A DNA stretch of 64,000 nt from Paenibacillus sp. FSL R5-0623 (GTDB lineage: Bacteria; Bacillota; Bacilli; Paenibacillales; Paenibacillaceae). Made by a program: the position numbers and the translations under genes. The number at the start of each line of letters is the position of its first letter. Positions within the stretch are counted from its first letter, which is position 1. Under the pieces are notes generated by a model. That model searched no databases, was not told the origin of the DNA, and was given only the letters and a program-made list of their open reading frames with translations. The stretch spans positions 2,480,001-2,544,000 of the forward strand of contig NZ_CP150233.1 in the NCBI RefSeq assembly GCF_037974265.1, read 5' to 3'. Shown here piece after piece: positions 51,671 to 59,777 of this stretch.

Positions 51671-52513
51671 ATGAGAGCGATACGATTGGCAACATTGTCT
51701 GCTGGTGATAAGGGGGGCCATGTCGAGCAACGGCATGGCAACTTTCGCTATGTGAGTGTGCAGACCGGAGAACAGCCATTAACTCGTTATCAAGGTGCAT
51801 TCAAGTGCAGATATGGTTACGGCAGAGCCGCAGAGACGGTTAATCAGGGTGATTCCGGACAGGATTTTGCTGCGGTCCGCATGAATGGGAATGTCTGCAA
51901 TTTTGTATTATGTGATGGAGTAGGCATGAGTTATCTGGGCGACTTTGCAGCACGGTTTCTGGGAAATGCTTTGCTGGATTGGCTGGAAACGACGCAGCAT
52001 CCGACGGTTGAGGCCGTGGAACGTCTTCTTCATGATCTGACCCTTCCTGCATCCGAGCAACTGGAGAAATTACAACCACTGGAAAGCTCCCCTCTGTTAC
52101 TGCGTGAAGTATTAATGGAAAAACGAAGCCGTGGGAGTCAGGCCATGTATGTCTGTGGGCGGATTGAGCTCACGGGAGGAGGACGCAAAAGCCGTGTATG
52201 GTTAGCGTGGCAAGGAGATTCACGTATTCGCCTTTGGCGCAATAATCAGGAACAGTCTGACATGTTCCAGGCACATTGCAAAACGAATGAGCGTTGGTCT
52301 ACACTTGATGGTCCCGTGGGTGGCAAGCCGCACATCTATGAGACAAAAGGTTCAGCAGGTGATTCGCTGCGGCTCCAGTTATATACGGATGGACTGAACG
52401 ATCTGGATGCCATTCAAGCCTATGTCCCGGATGAACACATTCAGGTACTGCTGGATGCTACACATACGGGCGGACTTGAAGATGATGCCGCTTTCATTGA
52501 GCTGGAATGGTGA
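51671..52513 (+). CDS. PP2C-type protein phosphatase of the type VII locus
   Basis: The 280-aa PP2C/SpoIIE-like phosphatase shows metal-site motifs GDSGQDFAAV, CDGVGMSYLGDFAARF (DGxG), YTDGLND and EDDAAFIELE. It should be a cytosolic Ser/Thr phosphatase that needs Mn or Mg, and could oppose the kinase encoded upstream. AGGAGGGGAATC precedes ATG 51671. It is the last gene of the locus; a 180-base gap follows before the SDR gene. Confidence 0.88.
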   Translation: MRAIRLATLSAGDKGGHVEQRHGNFRYVSVQTGEQPLTRYQGAFKCRYGYGRAAETVNQGDSGQDFAAVRMNGNVCNFVLCDGVGMSYLGDFAARFLGNALLDWLETTQHPTVEAVERLLHDLTLPASEQLEKLQPLESSPLLLREVLMEKRSRGSQAMYVCGRIELTGGGRKSRVWLAWQGDSRIRLWRNNQEQSDMFQAHCKTNERWSTLDGPVGGKPHIYETKGSAGDSLRLQLYTDGLNDLDAIQAYVPDEHIQVLLDATHTGGLEDDAAFIELEW

Positions 52514-52696
52514 GTGCCAGTTATAAAGTTGTGGACTGATCCTGAAGTTGCTGTGAGGTTGGTGTAGATCAACGGTGAAAAAACTTGCTGGTGTTGATTT
52601 AAAAGACACTCTTTTTGGGTAATCTTGTGAAGAATTGACTTTGAGCTTGAACGTACATTCTTACATAATTGCTAAAATGAAGGAGTGGGATGGATA

Positions 52697-53503
52697 ATGA
52701 CACAACATAACGGCAAGTCACGGTTCCAAGGCAAGGTTGCAATTATTACCGGAGCAGGCTCCGGGATTGGGAAAGCCACTGCGGTTAAGCTGGCTAAAGA
52801 GGGTGCGCATGTTGCATTGTTTGATCTGGTGAATGATCGGATCTCGGAAACGGAAGCAGAGATTAATGCGCTGCACCCTGGTGCGGCAAGAGCATTTGAT
52901 GTAGACATTGCCGACCCAGCACGTGTGGAAAAGGCTGTACTGGAAACCGTTGAGTTATTCGGCGGTTTGGATATTGTTTTTGCCAATGCGGGCATTAACG
53001 GTGTCTCGGCACCCATTGAGGAAATTCAGGTTGAAGATTGGCAGCAGATTATTACAACCAACCTGAATGGTACATTTTTCACGATTAAATATGCATTGCC
53101 TCACGTGAAAAAACGGGGTGGCGGCAGTATCATCATCACGAGTTCGATCAATGGCAATCAACGTTTCTCAAGCTTTGGCATGTCGGCGTACAGCACGTCC
53201 AAGGCAGGACAGGTAGCTTTTGCCAAGATGGCTGCGCTTGAGCTGGCGAAGTTCAAGATACGTGTGAACGTGATCTGCCCCGGAGCGATTGCGACAAATA
53301 TCGATCAAAGTACGGTCAAAACGGATGATCTGCAACAGATCATTATTCCGATGGAGTTCCCGGAAGGACAGCAGCCGCTTGCAGATGGACCGGGCCAGCC
53401 GGAACATGTTGCGGATCTGGTAAGCTTCCTCGCATCGTCCGAATCCAGACATATTACCGGAGCAGAGATCGTCATTGATGGTGCCGAATCATTGCTCAGC
53501 TAA
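52697..53503 (+). CDS. Short-chain dehydrogenase/reductase
   Basis: The 268-aa SDR has the cofactor motif ITGAGSGIGKA, NAG in FANAGING and the catalytic residues in SSI plus YSTSKAG. The substrate is unknown. The C-terminus HITGAEIVIDGAESLLS is typical of the classical SDR group. ATG 52697 is used although AAGGAG is 11 bases upstream; a GTG at 52685 overlaps the site. A terminator follows. Confidence 0.9.
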   Translation: MTQHNGKSRFQGKVAIITGAGSGIGKATAVKLAKEGAHVALFDLVNDRISETEAEINALHPGAARAFDVDIADPARVEKAVLETVELFGGLDIVFANAGINGVSAPIEEIQVEDWQQIITTNLNGTFFTIKYALPHVKKRGGGSIIITSSINGNQRFSSFGMSAYSTSKAGQVAFAKMAALELAKFKIRVNVICPGAIATNIDQSTVKTDDLQQIIIPMEFPEGQQPLADGPGQPEHVADLVSFLASSESRHITGAEIVIDGAESLLS

Positions 53504-53562
53504 GTGAGCATTCTGGATAAATTTCATTTTTACTAAGGCGTGTCTTAGGGTGTGTCCGCGAT

Positions 53563-53589
53563 AGTCGTTCCTCTGGAACGGCTTTTTTT
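53563..53589 (+). terminator. Intrinsic terminator of the SDR gene
   Basis: AGTCGTTCC pairs with GGAACGGCT around TCT and is followed by T6. An extended -10 TGTTATAAT for hrpB lies right after it. Confidence 0.85.
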
Positions 53590-53656
53590 GTTATAATGCT
53601 AACATTCGAATAGAGATACTGAAGCGCATTAGGGTACATTCATTAGGAGCGATCAT

Positions 53657-56176
53657 ATGCATATAGAGTTACCGATACAAGAGATTATTCCTGAGTTAAA
53701 ACAGTTATTTCGGGATCAAGATACAGGTGTGTTAATCGCTGAGCCGGGGGCGGGTAAAACAACTGTTGTACCGCTGGCTTTGTTGGACGAGCCATGGGTT
53801 GAGGGACGGAAAATCATAATGCTGGAACCCCGAAGGCTGGCTGCACGTTCGGCTGCGTCTAGACTGGCGGCTACGCTAGGGGAAAAAGCGGGTCAGACCG
53901 TAGGATATCGTGTACGCATGGATACCCGGGTGAGTCAGGCGACTCGTATTGAAGTTGTGACGGAAGGGGTATTGACCCGGATGTTGCAGCAGGACCAGGG
54001 TCTTGAGGATACGGCGATGATTATATTTGATGAATTCCATGAGCGGCATCTACATGGGGATTTGGGTCTGGCTCTGGCCTTGGAATCGCGTGCGATGTTA
54101 CGTCCGGATCTGAAACTGTTGATCATGTCGGCAACCCTTGATCCTGTTCCGGTTTGTGCATTGCTTGGAGAAGGCACAAGATCAATTCATTGTCCGGGCC
54201 GTACATTTCCTGTAGAAACACGTTACTTGCCTAGACCAGCAGCCATGCCATTGGAACAATTCACGGCTCAGACGGTGACCAGGGCATTAGCTGAACAGGA
54301 AGGGGACGTGCTTGTTTTCCTTCCAGGGGCTAGAGAGATACACCGTACAGAGCGGGAGTTATCAAATGGTTCTCTTCCTGGACATGTGAAAGTTCATTCC
54401 CTGTATGGCAGTATGCCGGTAGAACAACAGGATGAGGCCATACGGCCGGCCCCTGAGGGCGCGCGCAAAGTTGTGTTGTCCACCTCCATTGCGGAATCCA
54501 GCCTCACACTAGCTGGAGTCAAGATTGTGGTAGACGCAGGGCTGAGTCGTGCATCGGCATTCTCGCCGCGTACGGGTATGAGCCGACTTGTCACCCTGCC
54601 GGTGTCCAAGGCGTCAGCCGATCAACGGCGGGGGCGTGCAGGGCGAATTGCCCCGGGGGTATGTTACCGGCTATGGAGCGAAGAGGTTCACGGGGGACTG
54701 CCTGAGGCAGCACGCCCGGAGATCACCTCCGCGGATCTTGCGCCGCTGGCGCTGGAGCTTGCCGTCTGGGGTGTCCAGTCCCCAGCAGAGCTGCAATGGC
54801 TGGACACCCCGCCTGACGCCGCCTACGGCCAGGCACAGGCGCTGCTGCGCCAGCTGGGCGGCCTGGACGACGCAGGCCGCATCACGCCCTTCGGGCGGCG
54901 GATGAACACGCTTGGCGTGCATCCGCGACTGGCCAGCATGCTGCTCCGCGCGGCGGAGCTTGGGCTGGCCAGCTACGCCAGCATGCTGGCGGCACTGCTG
55001 CAGGAGCCTGCCGGCATTCGCAGCAGTGGCAGTGCAGGCGCGGGCACGGACCTCCGCCCGCGCGTAGAGGCGCTGCTGACCGCGGACAGCAGCGGCATGC
55101 CGCAAGCGGCAGCGGCTGTCGCAGACGGCGCGGCCGTGCGGCGCATGCTCCAGGAGAGCCGCCAGCTGCGCTCGGCGCTCGGCCCGGCGGCCGATCCGGT
55201 GCGGCCGGATGAGGACAGCTGCGGATTGCTGCTGTCCTTCGCCTATCCGGACCGGATCGGGCAACGCCGGGAGGACGGCCGCTATCTGCTGAGCAGCGGC
55301 CGCGGCGTACGGCTCGCAGCGACAGAATCGCTGAGCCGTTCAGCGTATCTGGTCGCAGCCGAGGCAGACGACCAGGGCGCAGATGCGCGCATCCTGCTGG
55401 CTGCGCCGTTGCAGGAGCAGACCTTGTTGCAGGCAGGTCAGCACTTGCTGCACAATGAAGTGCAAGTCGCCTGGGATTCCAATACCCGCAGCGTGCGCGC
55501 ACATAAGAGACTTCGGATTGGAGCCCTTGTGATGAAAGAGAGCAGTATTGCACAGCCACCTGAAGATCAGGTGCTGGAAGCACTGTTAACCGGAATACGA
55601 ATGGAAGGGCTGGAATGTCTGCCCTGGACAAAAACATCCAGGCAACTTGCGGACAGGCTGAGGTTCCTGCATCTCTATCTACCTGAGTGGCCTGACCTGA
55701 TCGAAGATGATCTGACCGAAGAGCTGGCAGAACATCTTACCCCATATCTGACAGGCATGCGTTCGGCAGCAGACCTCAAGAGATTGTCGATGCAGGATGT
55801 ATTACTTGGTGGCCTGAGTTGGACCCAACGACAACAACTGGACGATGAAGCTCCGACGCATATACAGGTGCCAAGTGGTTCGCGTATTCCTGTGGACTAT
55901 AGTCGTCCAGAGGACCCGGCGCTTGCGGTAAGATTACAGGAGATGTTTGGACAACAGGAGACACCGCGTATAGCGGGTGGGCGAGTCCCGTTGACCATCC
56001 ACTTGTTATCGCCAGCACAGCGACCTGTACAGGTCACACGAGACTTGGCGAATTTCTGGCGAGAGACGTACTTTGACGTCAAAAAAGACCTGAAAGGTCG
56101 TTATCCGAAGCACTACTGGCCGGATAATCCACTTGAGGCGGTCGCCACAAATCGGGCCAAACCACGGGGCAAGTAG
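53657..56176 (+). CDS. hrpB: ATP-dependent helicase HrpB
   Basis: The 839-aa DEAH-like helicase has Walker A EPGAGKT, DEFHERH, SATLD, QRRGRAGR and the C-terminal HrpB domain (YFDVKKDLKGRYPKHYWP). HrpB proteins are widespread; their cellular role is unclear. The central part, about 54690-55500, is extremely GC-rich and alanine-rich (47 of 60 bases G or C in 55081-55140), unlike both ends of the gene. The reading frame is intact throughout. The segment codes for the HA2/OB-like part, so domain exchange or codon drift is possible. Confidence 0.94.
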   Translation: MHIELPIQEIIPELKQLFRDQDTGVLIAEPGAGKTTVVPLALLDEPWVEGRKIIMLEPRRLAARSAASRLAATLGEKAGQTVGYRVRMDTRVSQATRIEVVTEGVLTRMLQQDQGLEDTAMIIFDEFHERHLHGDLGLALALESRAMLRPDLKLLIMSATLDPVPVCALLGEGTRSIHCPGRTFPVETRYLPRPAAMPLEQFTAQTVTRALAEQEGDVLVFLPGAREIHRTERELSNGSLPGHVKVHSLYGSMPVEQQDEAIRPAPEGARKVVLSTSIAESSLTLAGVKIVVDAGLSRASAFSPRTGMSRLVTLPVSKASADQRRGRAGRIAPGVCYRLWSEEVHGGLPEAARPEITSADLAPLALELAVWGVQSPAELQWLDTPPDAAYGQAQALLRQLGGLDDAGRITPFGRRMNTLGVHPRLASMLLRAAELGLASYASMLAALLQEPAGIRSSGSAGAGTDLRPRVEALLTADSSGMPQAAAAVADGAAVRRMLQESRQLRSALGPAADPVRPDEDSCGLLLSFAYPDRIGQRREDGRYLLSSGRGVRLAATESLSRSAYLVAAEADDQGADARILLAAPLQEQTLLQAGQHLLHNEVQVAWDSNTRSVRAHKRLRIGALVMKESSIAQPPEDQVLEALLTGIRMEGLECLPWTKTSRQLADRLRFLHLYLPEWPDLIEDDLTEELAEHLTPYLTGMRSAADLKRLSMQDVLLGGLSWTQRQQLDDEAPTHIQVPSGSRIPVDYSRPEDPALAVRLQEMFGQQETPRIAGGRVPLTIHLLSPAQRPVQVTRDLANFWRETYFDVKKDLKGRYPKHYWPDNPLEAVATNRAKPRGK

Positions 56177-56442
56177 ATGAATTACTTCATTTTTTAAGAC
56201 ATCAACGATTCCATATAAACTAAAATGAAGACCCGAAGGCTAAATAAGCCGTCCCCGGTTCCTTAGAAAATCGTCTGGACACTTCACCAGGATCAGCCAG
56301 TCTGGACTTCAAGATGATTTGGACGCCGACGTCCTTCAATTTATCACATGCCTGAGTTTGAAGGCACACCCCGATGAGGATTAAAAAGGAATGAACCTCA
56401 GCAATTATTTGCTATCAACACATAGTATATTGACTTGCGAGC
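56177..56442. other. Gap between hrpB and the stress gene
   Basis: No gene is seen here. A small hairpin GGACG-CCGA-CGTCC lies near 56320. The gap ends at the SigB-like promoter at 56443. Confidence 0.4.
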
Positions 56443-56467
56443 GTTTAAAAGAAACTTAGGCGGGTAA
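56443..56467 (+). promoter_or_regulatory. SigB-like promoter of the general stress gene
   Basis: GTTTAA (56443-56448), a 13-base spacer and GGGTAA (56462-56467) match the SigB consensus GTTTAA / GGGWAW. The gene downstream is a general-stress protein, consistent with this sigma class. Confidence 0.65.
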
Positions 56468-56508
56468 TAACATAGCGAACCACTCAATAATATGAGGAGG
56501 AATTCACT

Positions 56509-57114
56509 ATGCAGAAGAAAATCGTAGGTGTGTTTAATACAGAACGTGAAGCATCGCAGGCTATCGAGGGTCTGAAAGCACAAGGATTCACTTCAGACGA
56601 AATCTCCGTTGTTACACAGGATCGGGATGAACTGAAGGCAATTCGGGAAGAGACAGGTACCAAAGCCCCTGAAGGCGTGGCTGCTGGTGCAGCAACAGGT
56701 GGTGTACTTGGTGGCGTAGCCGGTTTGCTCGCAGGTATAGGTGCACTAGCCATACCCGGCATAGGACCGATTCTGGCCGCAGGCCCTATCGCAGCAGCAT
56801 TCACCGGTGCAGCTGTGGGTGCAGGAGCTGGCGGATTGGTGGGTGGACTTGTGGGTCTTGGTATTCCGGAAGAGGACGCTAAACAGTATGAGGAGTATGT
56901 ACAGAATGGTAAAATCCTGCTGCTCGTAGATTCTACGGATCGGGACTCCGATGTGTACGATGTGTTCAGTGGCAACAGCCAGCTTAACCGAGACAGAGCC
57001 GAAGCAGCTCATCGCGGAGATGTGCCAGCCGAACGTCCGGATCTGGATATGGAAGAACGCAGATTGGAAGCCCAAACCAAGGCAGCACGATTGGGTAACA
57101 ATACATTCCTGTAA
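56509..57114 (+). CDS. General stress protein with YflT domain and Gly-rich hydrophobic core
   Basis: The 201-aa protein starts with a YflT/GSP17M-like domain (KKIVGVFNTEREASQAIEGL; GFTSDEISVVTQD). A Gly/Ala-rich hydrophobic segment of about 60 residues follows (VLGGVAGLLAGIGALAIPGI). The end includes YEEYVQNGKILLLVDSTDRD and a charged tail. In B. subtilis YflT-domain proteins belong to the SigB regulon; molecular function is unknown. TGAGGAGGAATT precedes ATG 56509. The SigB-like promoter upstream suggests stress induction. Confidence 0.85.
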   Translation: MQKKIVGVFNTEREASQAIEGLKAQGFTSDEISVVTQDRDELKAIREETGTKAPEGVAAGAATGGVLGGVAGLLAGIGALAIPGIGPILAAGPIAAAFTGAAVGAGAGGLVGGLVGLGIPEEDAKQYEEYVQNGKILLLVDSTDRDSDVYDVFSGNSQLNRDRAEAAHRGDVPAERPDLDMEERRLEAQTKAARLGNNTFL

Positions 57115-57202
57115 TCTTGCCGCATTCTGGTGATATGAAATAGAACCTAATGACTTAATATCTGCAAAATGGAATGACATATATGATCCACCAGATGGTC
57201 AT

Positions 57203-57234
57203 TAGCCGGTTTCCTTAAGGGAAGCCGGCTTTTG
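57203..57234 (+). terminator. Terminator after the stress gene
   Basis: AGCCGGTTTCC pairs with GGGAAGCCGGCT around TTAA and is followed by TTTT. Confidence 0.75.
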
Positions 57235-57285
57235 TCCCTGTGTTGCATGTGGGTGTCAATAATGGCAGATGGTGTTTTTACCCAG

Positions 57286-57678
57286 TCAAGCAGGGAATAA
57301 CAATACATATAACAGTACAGCCAAAGCGAGTCCAATCACCAGTAACATCATGGTAAGAAACCGGATTAATCCGGTCGATGCCTGAAATGTCTGTTCATTG
57401 ATTTGTGTACGCTTCCGATGATAGGCCGCTGCCGAATATAAAATGATGGATATGCCGCCAATCAGAGAAGTGATACCGGTAATAATCGCCGCAATATGTG
57501 CAAGCCGATCATACGCCGACGAATTGAAACCAAATCCGGCAGCAAGAAAGCCGATACCCGCCATGGCAATACCTGTGCGTACCCAGGCCAGAAAAGTTCG
57601 CTCGTTAGCCAGATGTTGTTGGACATACTTGGAATCAGTAGTGGTTACGTCTTTGTCTGTGAAAGAAATGTGTATCAA
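57286..57678 (-). CDS. DUF202 (YidH-like) membrane protein
   Basis: The protein (up to 130 aa) is a YidH/DUF202 member, with the hallmark LANERTFLAWVRTGIAMAGI and three membrane helices. Function is unknown. The start is uncertain. On the minus strand GGAG touches the TTG at 57678, which is too close, and the ATT three codons later (57669) is better spaced. It is convergent with the stress gene. Confidence 0.85.
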   Translation of the reverse strand: MIHISFTDKDVTTTDSKYVQQHLANERTFLAWVRTGIAMAGIGFLAAGFGFNSSAYDRLAHIAAIITGITSLIGGISIILYSAAAYHRKRTQINEQTFQASTGLIRFLTMMLLVIGLALAVLLYVLLFPA

Positions 57679-57750
57679 CTCCGTTCATTAAATATACGGC
57701 TTCATTGTACTTTGTTTGTATCGCAAAACCAAGAAAGGATGACTGAGTGT

Positions 57751-58899
57751 ATGCCTCGCAAAGAACGAATTACAGAAATAGAGAGCTTAAGGGGAATTGC
57801 ATTTGGAGCAGTGGTTCTCCAGCATTCTATCGCACATTACTCTGTGGTGCCGGAAACGAGACTGGAGGATGGCGTGTTACTGGCCATACTGCTGATGCTC
57901 TCCAAATTTGCCGTTCCTTTATTCATATTCATAACAGGTATGGTGCTGTTTTATAACACGGGAGACAAGCTGCATTATGGCCAGTTCATGAGAAAAAGAG
58001 TAAACGATGTCATCGTGCCTTATCTAATTTGGTCACTCATATACTTTACACTTGCACCGCGAGGCTGGACCGGATTTGGATGGAATGACATCCCTGACCT
58101 AGGCCTGAAGTTGCTTACGGGCAAAACGACTTCACACTTTTGGTACATCATTATGTTGATTCAGTTTTATCTGTTATTTCCGCTCTTCTTGCGAGCCATT
58201 CGTTATGTATATAACCGATATGAGGCCAAGGGACGCTTGATCGCATTATTGATTTCTGGTGTGGTGTATCTGGTGCTTGCGGACCAATTAAGAAACATCG
58301 CCAAATTCATGGAACGGCTGAATATACCGGTGCTGACAGATGCTTTTACAACGTATGCAGACCGCAATTTCCTCTATTTTTTTATTTATTTTGTCCTAGG
58401 TGCAGCCGCGGGGTTATCCGTCCAGCACTGGAATGAATGGATTCATCGATTGCGCTGGATATACTGGACAGTGTTTATTGTTCTGGGTCTGCGGTTTACT
58501 TATTTATTAATGCTGGAGTTTCAGAAGCCGGAAGGAATCAAAATTACATTCTATACAGTCAGCTTGATCCGCCCTGATATGGCACTCTTTCTGATCGCTT
58601 CCATTATGGTCATGTACCAGCTGGCCGGGAAACTGCATAACCTCAGGGCTACACGATTGCTGGGATGGATTGGTGGTGTATCGTATGGCGGTTATCTGAT
58701 GCATATGTTGATGCTGCGGTATAGCTACATTCCGGATGAGTTGTTGTACGTTGCTATGGGCTGGAACCCTGTCGTCCGAATGATCATCACCTGGTTGTTG
58801 GCTCTTGCATTATCCTGTGTACTGACATGGCTTATCTCGCGTGTAAGCTGGGGCAAATGGATTGTGGGGTCTGTACCCAAGCCTGCCCGAAATAAATGA
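57751..58899 (+). CDS. Membrane acyltransferase (acyltransferase 3 / OatA-like)
   Basis: The 382-aa protein begins MPRKERITEIESLRGIAFGA, with the family Arg (ESLRG) and His (VVLQHS) residues, and has about ten membrane helices. Acyltransferase-3 proteins O-acetylate polysaccharides, peptidoglycan or lipids at the membrane. Substrate cannot be told; no adjacent polysaccharide cluster is present. An in-frame ATG at 57739 is possible. The C-terminus is a basic tail. Confidence 0.85.
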   Translation: MPRKERITEIESLRGIAFGAVVLQHSIAHYSVVPETRLEDGVLLAILLMLSKFAVPLFIFITGMVLFYNTGDKLHYGQFMRKRVNDVIVPYLIWSLIYFTLAPRGWTGFGWNDIPDLGLKLLTGKTTSHFWYIIMLIQFYLLFPLFLRAIRYVYNRYEAKGRLIALLISGVVYLVLADQLRNIAKFMERLNIPVLTDAFTTYADRNFLYFFIYFVLGAAAGLSVQHWNEWIHRLRWIYWTVFIVLGLRFTYLLMLEFQKPEGIKITFYTVSLIRPDMALFLIASIMVMYQLAGKLHNLRATRLLGWIGGVSYGGYLMHMLMLRYSYIPDELLYVAMGWNPVVRMIITWLLALALSCVLTWLISRVSWGKWIVGSVPKPARNK

Positions 58900-58912
58900 A
58901 TATATCAACATA

Positions 58913-58931
58913 TGAAAAATTCACAACAGAA
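58913..58931. repeat. 19-nt direct repeat, copy 1 (upstream of rtp)
   Basis: TGAAAAATTCACAACAGAA occurs here and identically at 59221-59239. The reverse complement ends TTTTTCA after TGTTGTGAA, loosely like the A-side of B. subtilis Ter sites. It lies in the 495-base gap 58900-59394, which also holds CACAATTGTG at 58933-58942. Confidence 0.55.
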
Positions 58932-59110
58932 TCACAATTGTGCGGAATGTACAGGTGTACGAGAGTGTAATCACAAGATACAGGAGCATAGGTATTAAAG
59001 CTTTTGCACAGTCGTTCTTATTATTAAAATTCGATCACACGACTCTCGGAGCTCTGAAATAAACAACTTATGAACTGATTTCATAACTCACTAAAAATGA
59101 ATTTCTGTAA

Positions 59111-59150
59111 CTGGATATAGACAAATTGAACCGTTTCGATCTATATCCAG
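59111..59150. terminator. 11-bp hairpin upstream of rtp
   Basis: CTGGATATAGA pairs perfectly with TCTATATCCAG. There is no T-run, so it may be a cruciform, regulatory or weak termination element. Confidence 0.4.
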
Positions 59151-59220
59151 CCTTTGATTGAAGCAGCTAAAAGGTATTATGAAATTGATTCTTTTGAATA
59201 AAAATTAAAATTTCATTACC

Positions 59221-59239
59221 TGAAAAATTCACAACAGAA
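59221..59239. repeat. 19-nt direct repeat, copy 2 (upstream of rtp)
   Basis: This is the identical second copy of TGAAAAATTCACAACAGAA, 308 bases from the first and about 155 bases before the rtp start. It could be the site where the encoded DNA-binding protein acts. Confidence 0.55.
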
Positions 59240-59394
59240 AACCTTTTTTGTGCTTCCCCAGGCTATCCCATATTCACACGATTTCTTGTTCGCCCTCCTT
59301 GAAGATAGATAAAAGGGAGGCAAAGCGGAGAAAGATGGCAGAACACGAACATAAGTTTTATAATACTAGATATATAGGTTCTGACAGGAGGGGA

Positions 59395-59775
59395 ATGAAC
59401 GTGGCTTTTATGATTGCACAGCGGGCATTTATCAAGCTGTATCTGATTACGATGGTTGAACAGCATAGAGGGTATGGTTATGAGATGCTGGAGGCGATGA
59501 AGCAGGAATTCAAAGACTACGGTTATGTACCACCCCAGAGCGAGGTCTATCGGGCACTGCATGAATTGGTACAGCAAGGTGTTTTTTATCGGACGAAGAA
59601 GCTGAAGGGTAATGATCCAAAAGTCGATTTTCAGGAAATCGTTTTATATCATTTTACGGATGATGGTGCGGAAAAAGCTGAGTTATACAAAAAACAGGTC
59701 AAAACGGATCTGGATCGTTGTCTCGGCATGTTACACAAGGCAGATGAGGACAATTACGGTACGAAAGGAAGATGA
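59395..59775 (+). CDS. rtp: RTP-family protein (replication terminator protein homologue)
   Basis: The winged-helix protein of about 126 aa matches the B. subtilis replication terminator protein along its length: QRAFIKLYLITMVEQ, MKQEFKDYGYVPPQSEVYRA, LHELVQQG, FQEIVLYHF and LYKKQVKTDLDRC. RTP dimers bind Ter sites and arrest forks through helicase contact. ATG 59395 follows AGGAGGGG and gives family length; GTG 59401 or ATG 59335 are alternatives. It overlaps the ribosome site of the next oxidoreductase, so it may be a transcription regulator here instead. Confidence 0.85.
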   Translation: MNVAFMIAQRAFIKLYLITMVEQHRGYGYEMLEAMKQEFKDYGYVPPQSEVYRALHELVQQGVFYRTKKLKGNDPKVDFQEIVLYHFTDDGAEKAELYKKQVKTDLDRCLGMLHKADEDNYGTKGR

Positions 59776-59777
59776 GC

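Noticed and set aside
42375..52513. Prophage or integrative element carrying the secretion locus
   Set aside because: No integrase, tRNA attachment site or phage structural gene lies at either end; only the AT-rich upstream gap hints at transfer.
54882..55637. Minus-strand frame of 251 codons opposite hrpB
   Set aside because: It is a consequence of the GC-rich segment, in which stops are rare in all frames; hrpB itself is conserved and intact.
58913..59239. Insertion-sequence ends formed by the 19-nt repeats
   Set aside because: The copies are direct, not inverted, and the 290 bases between them hold no transposase or remnant.
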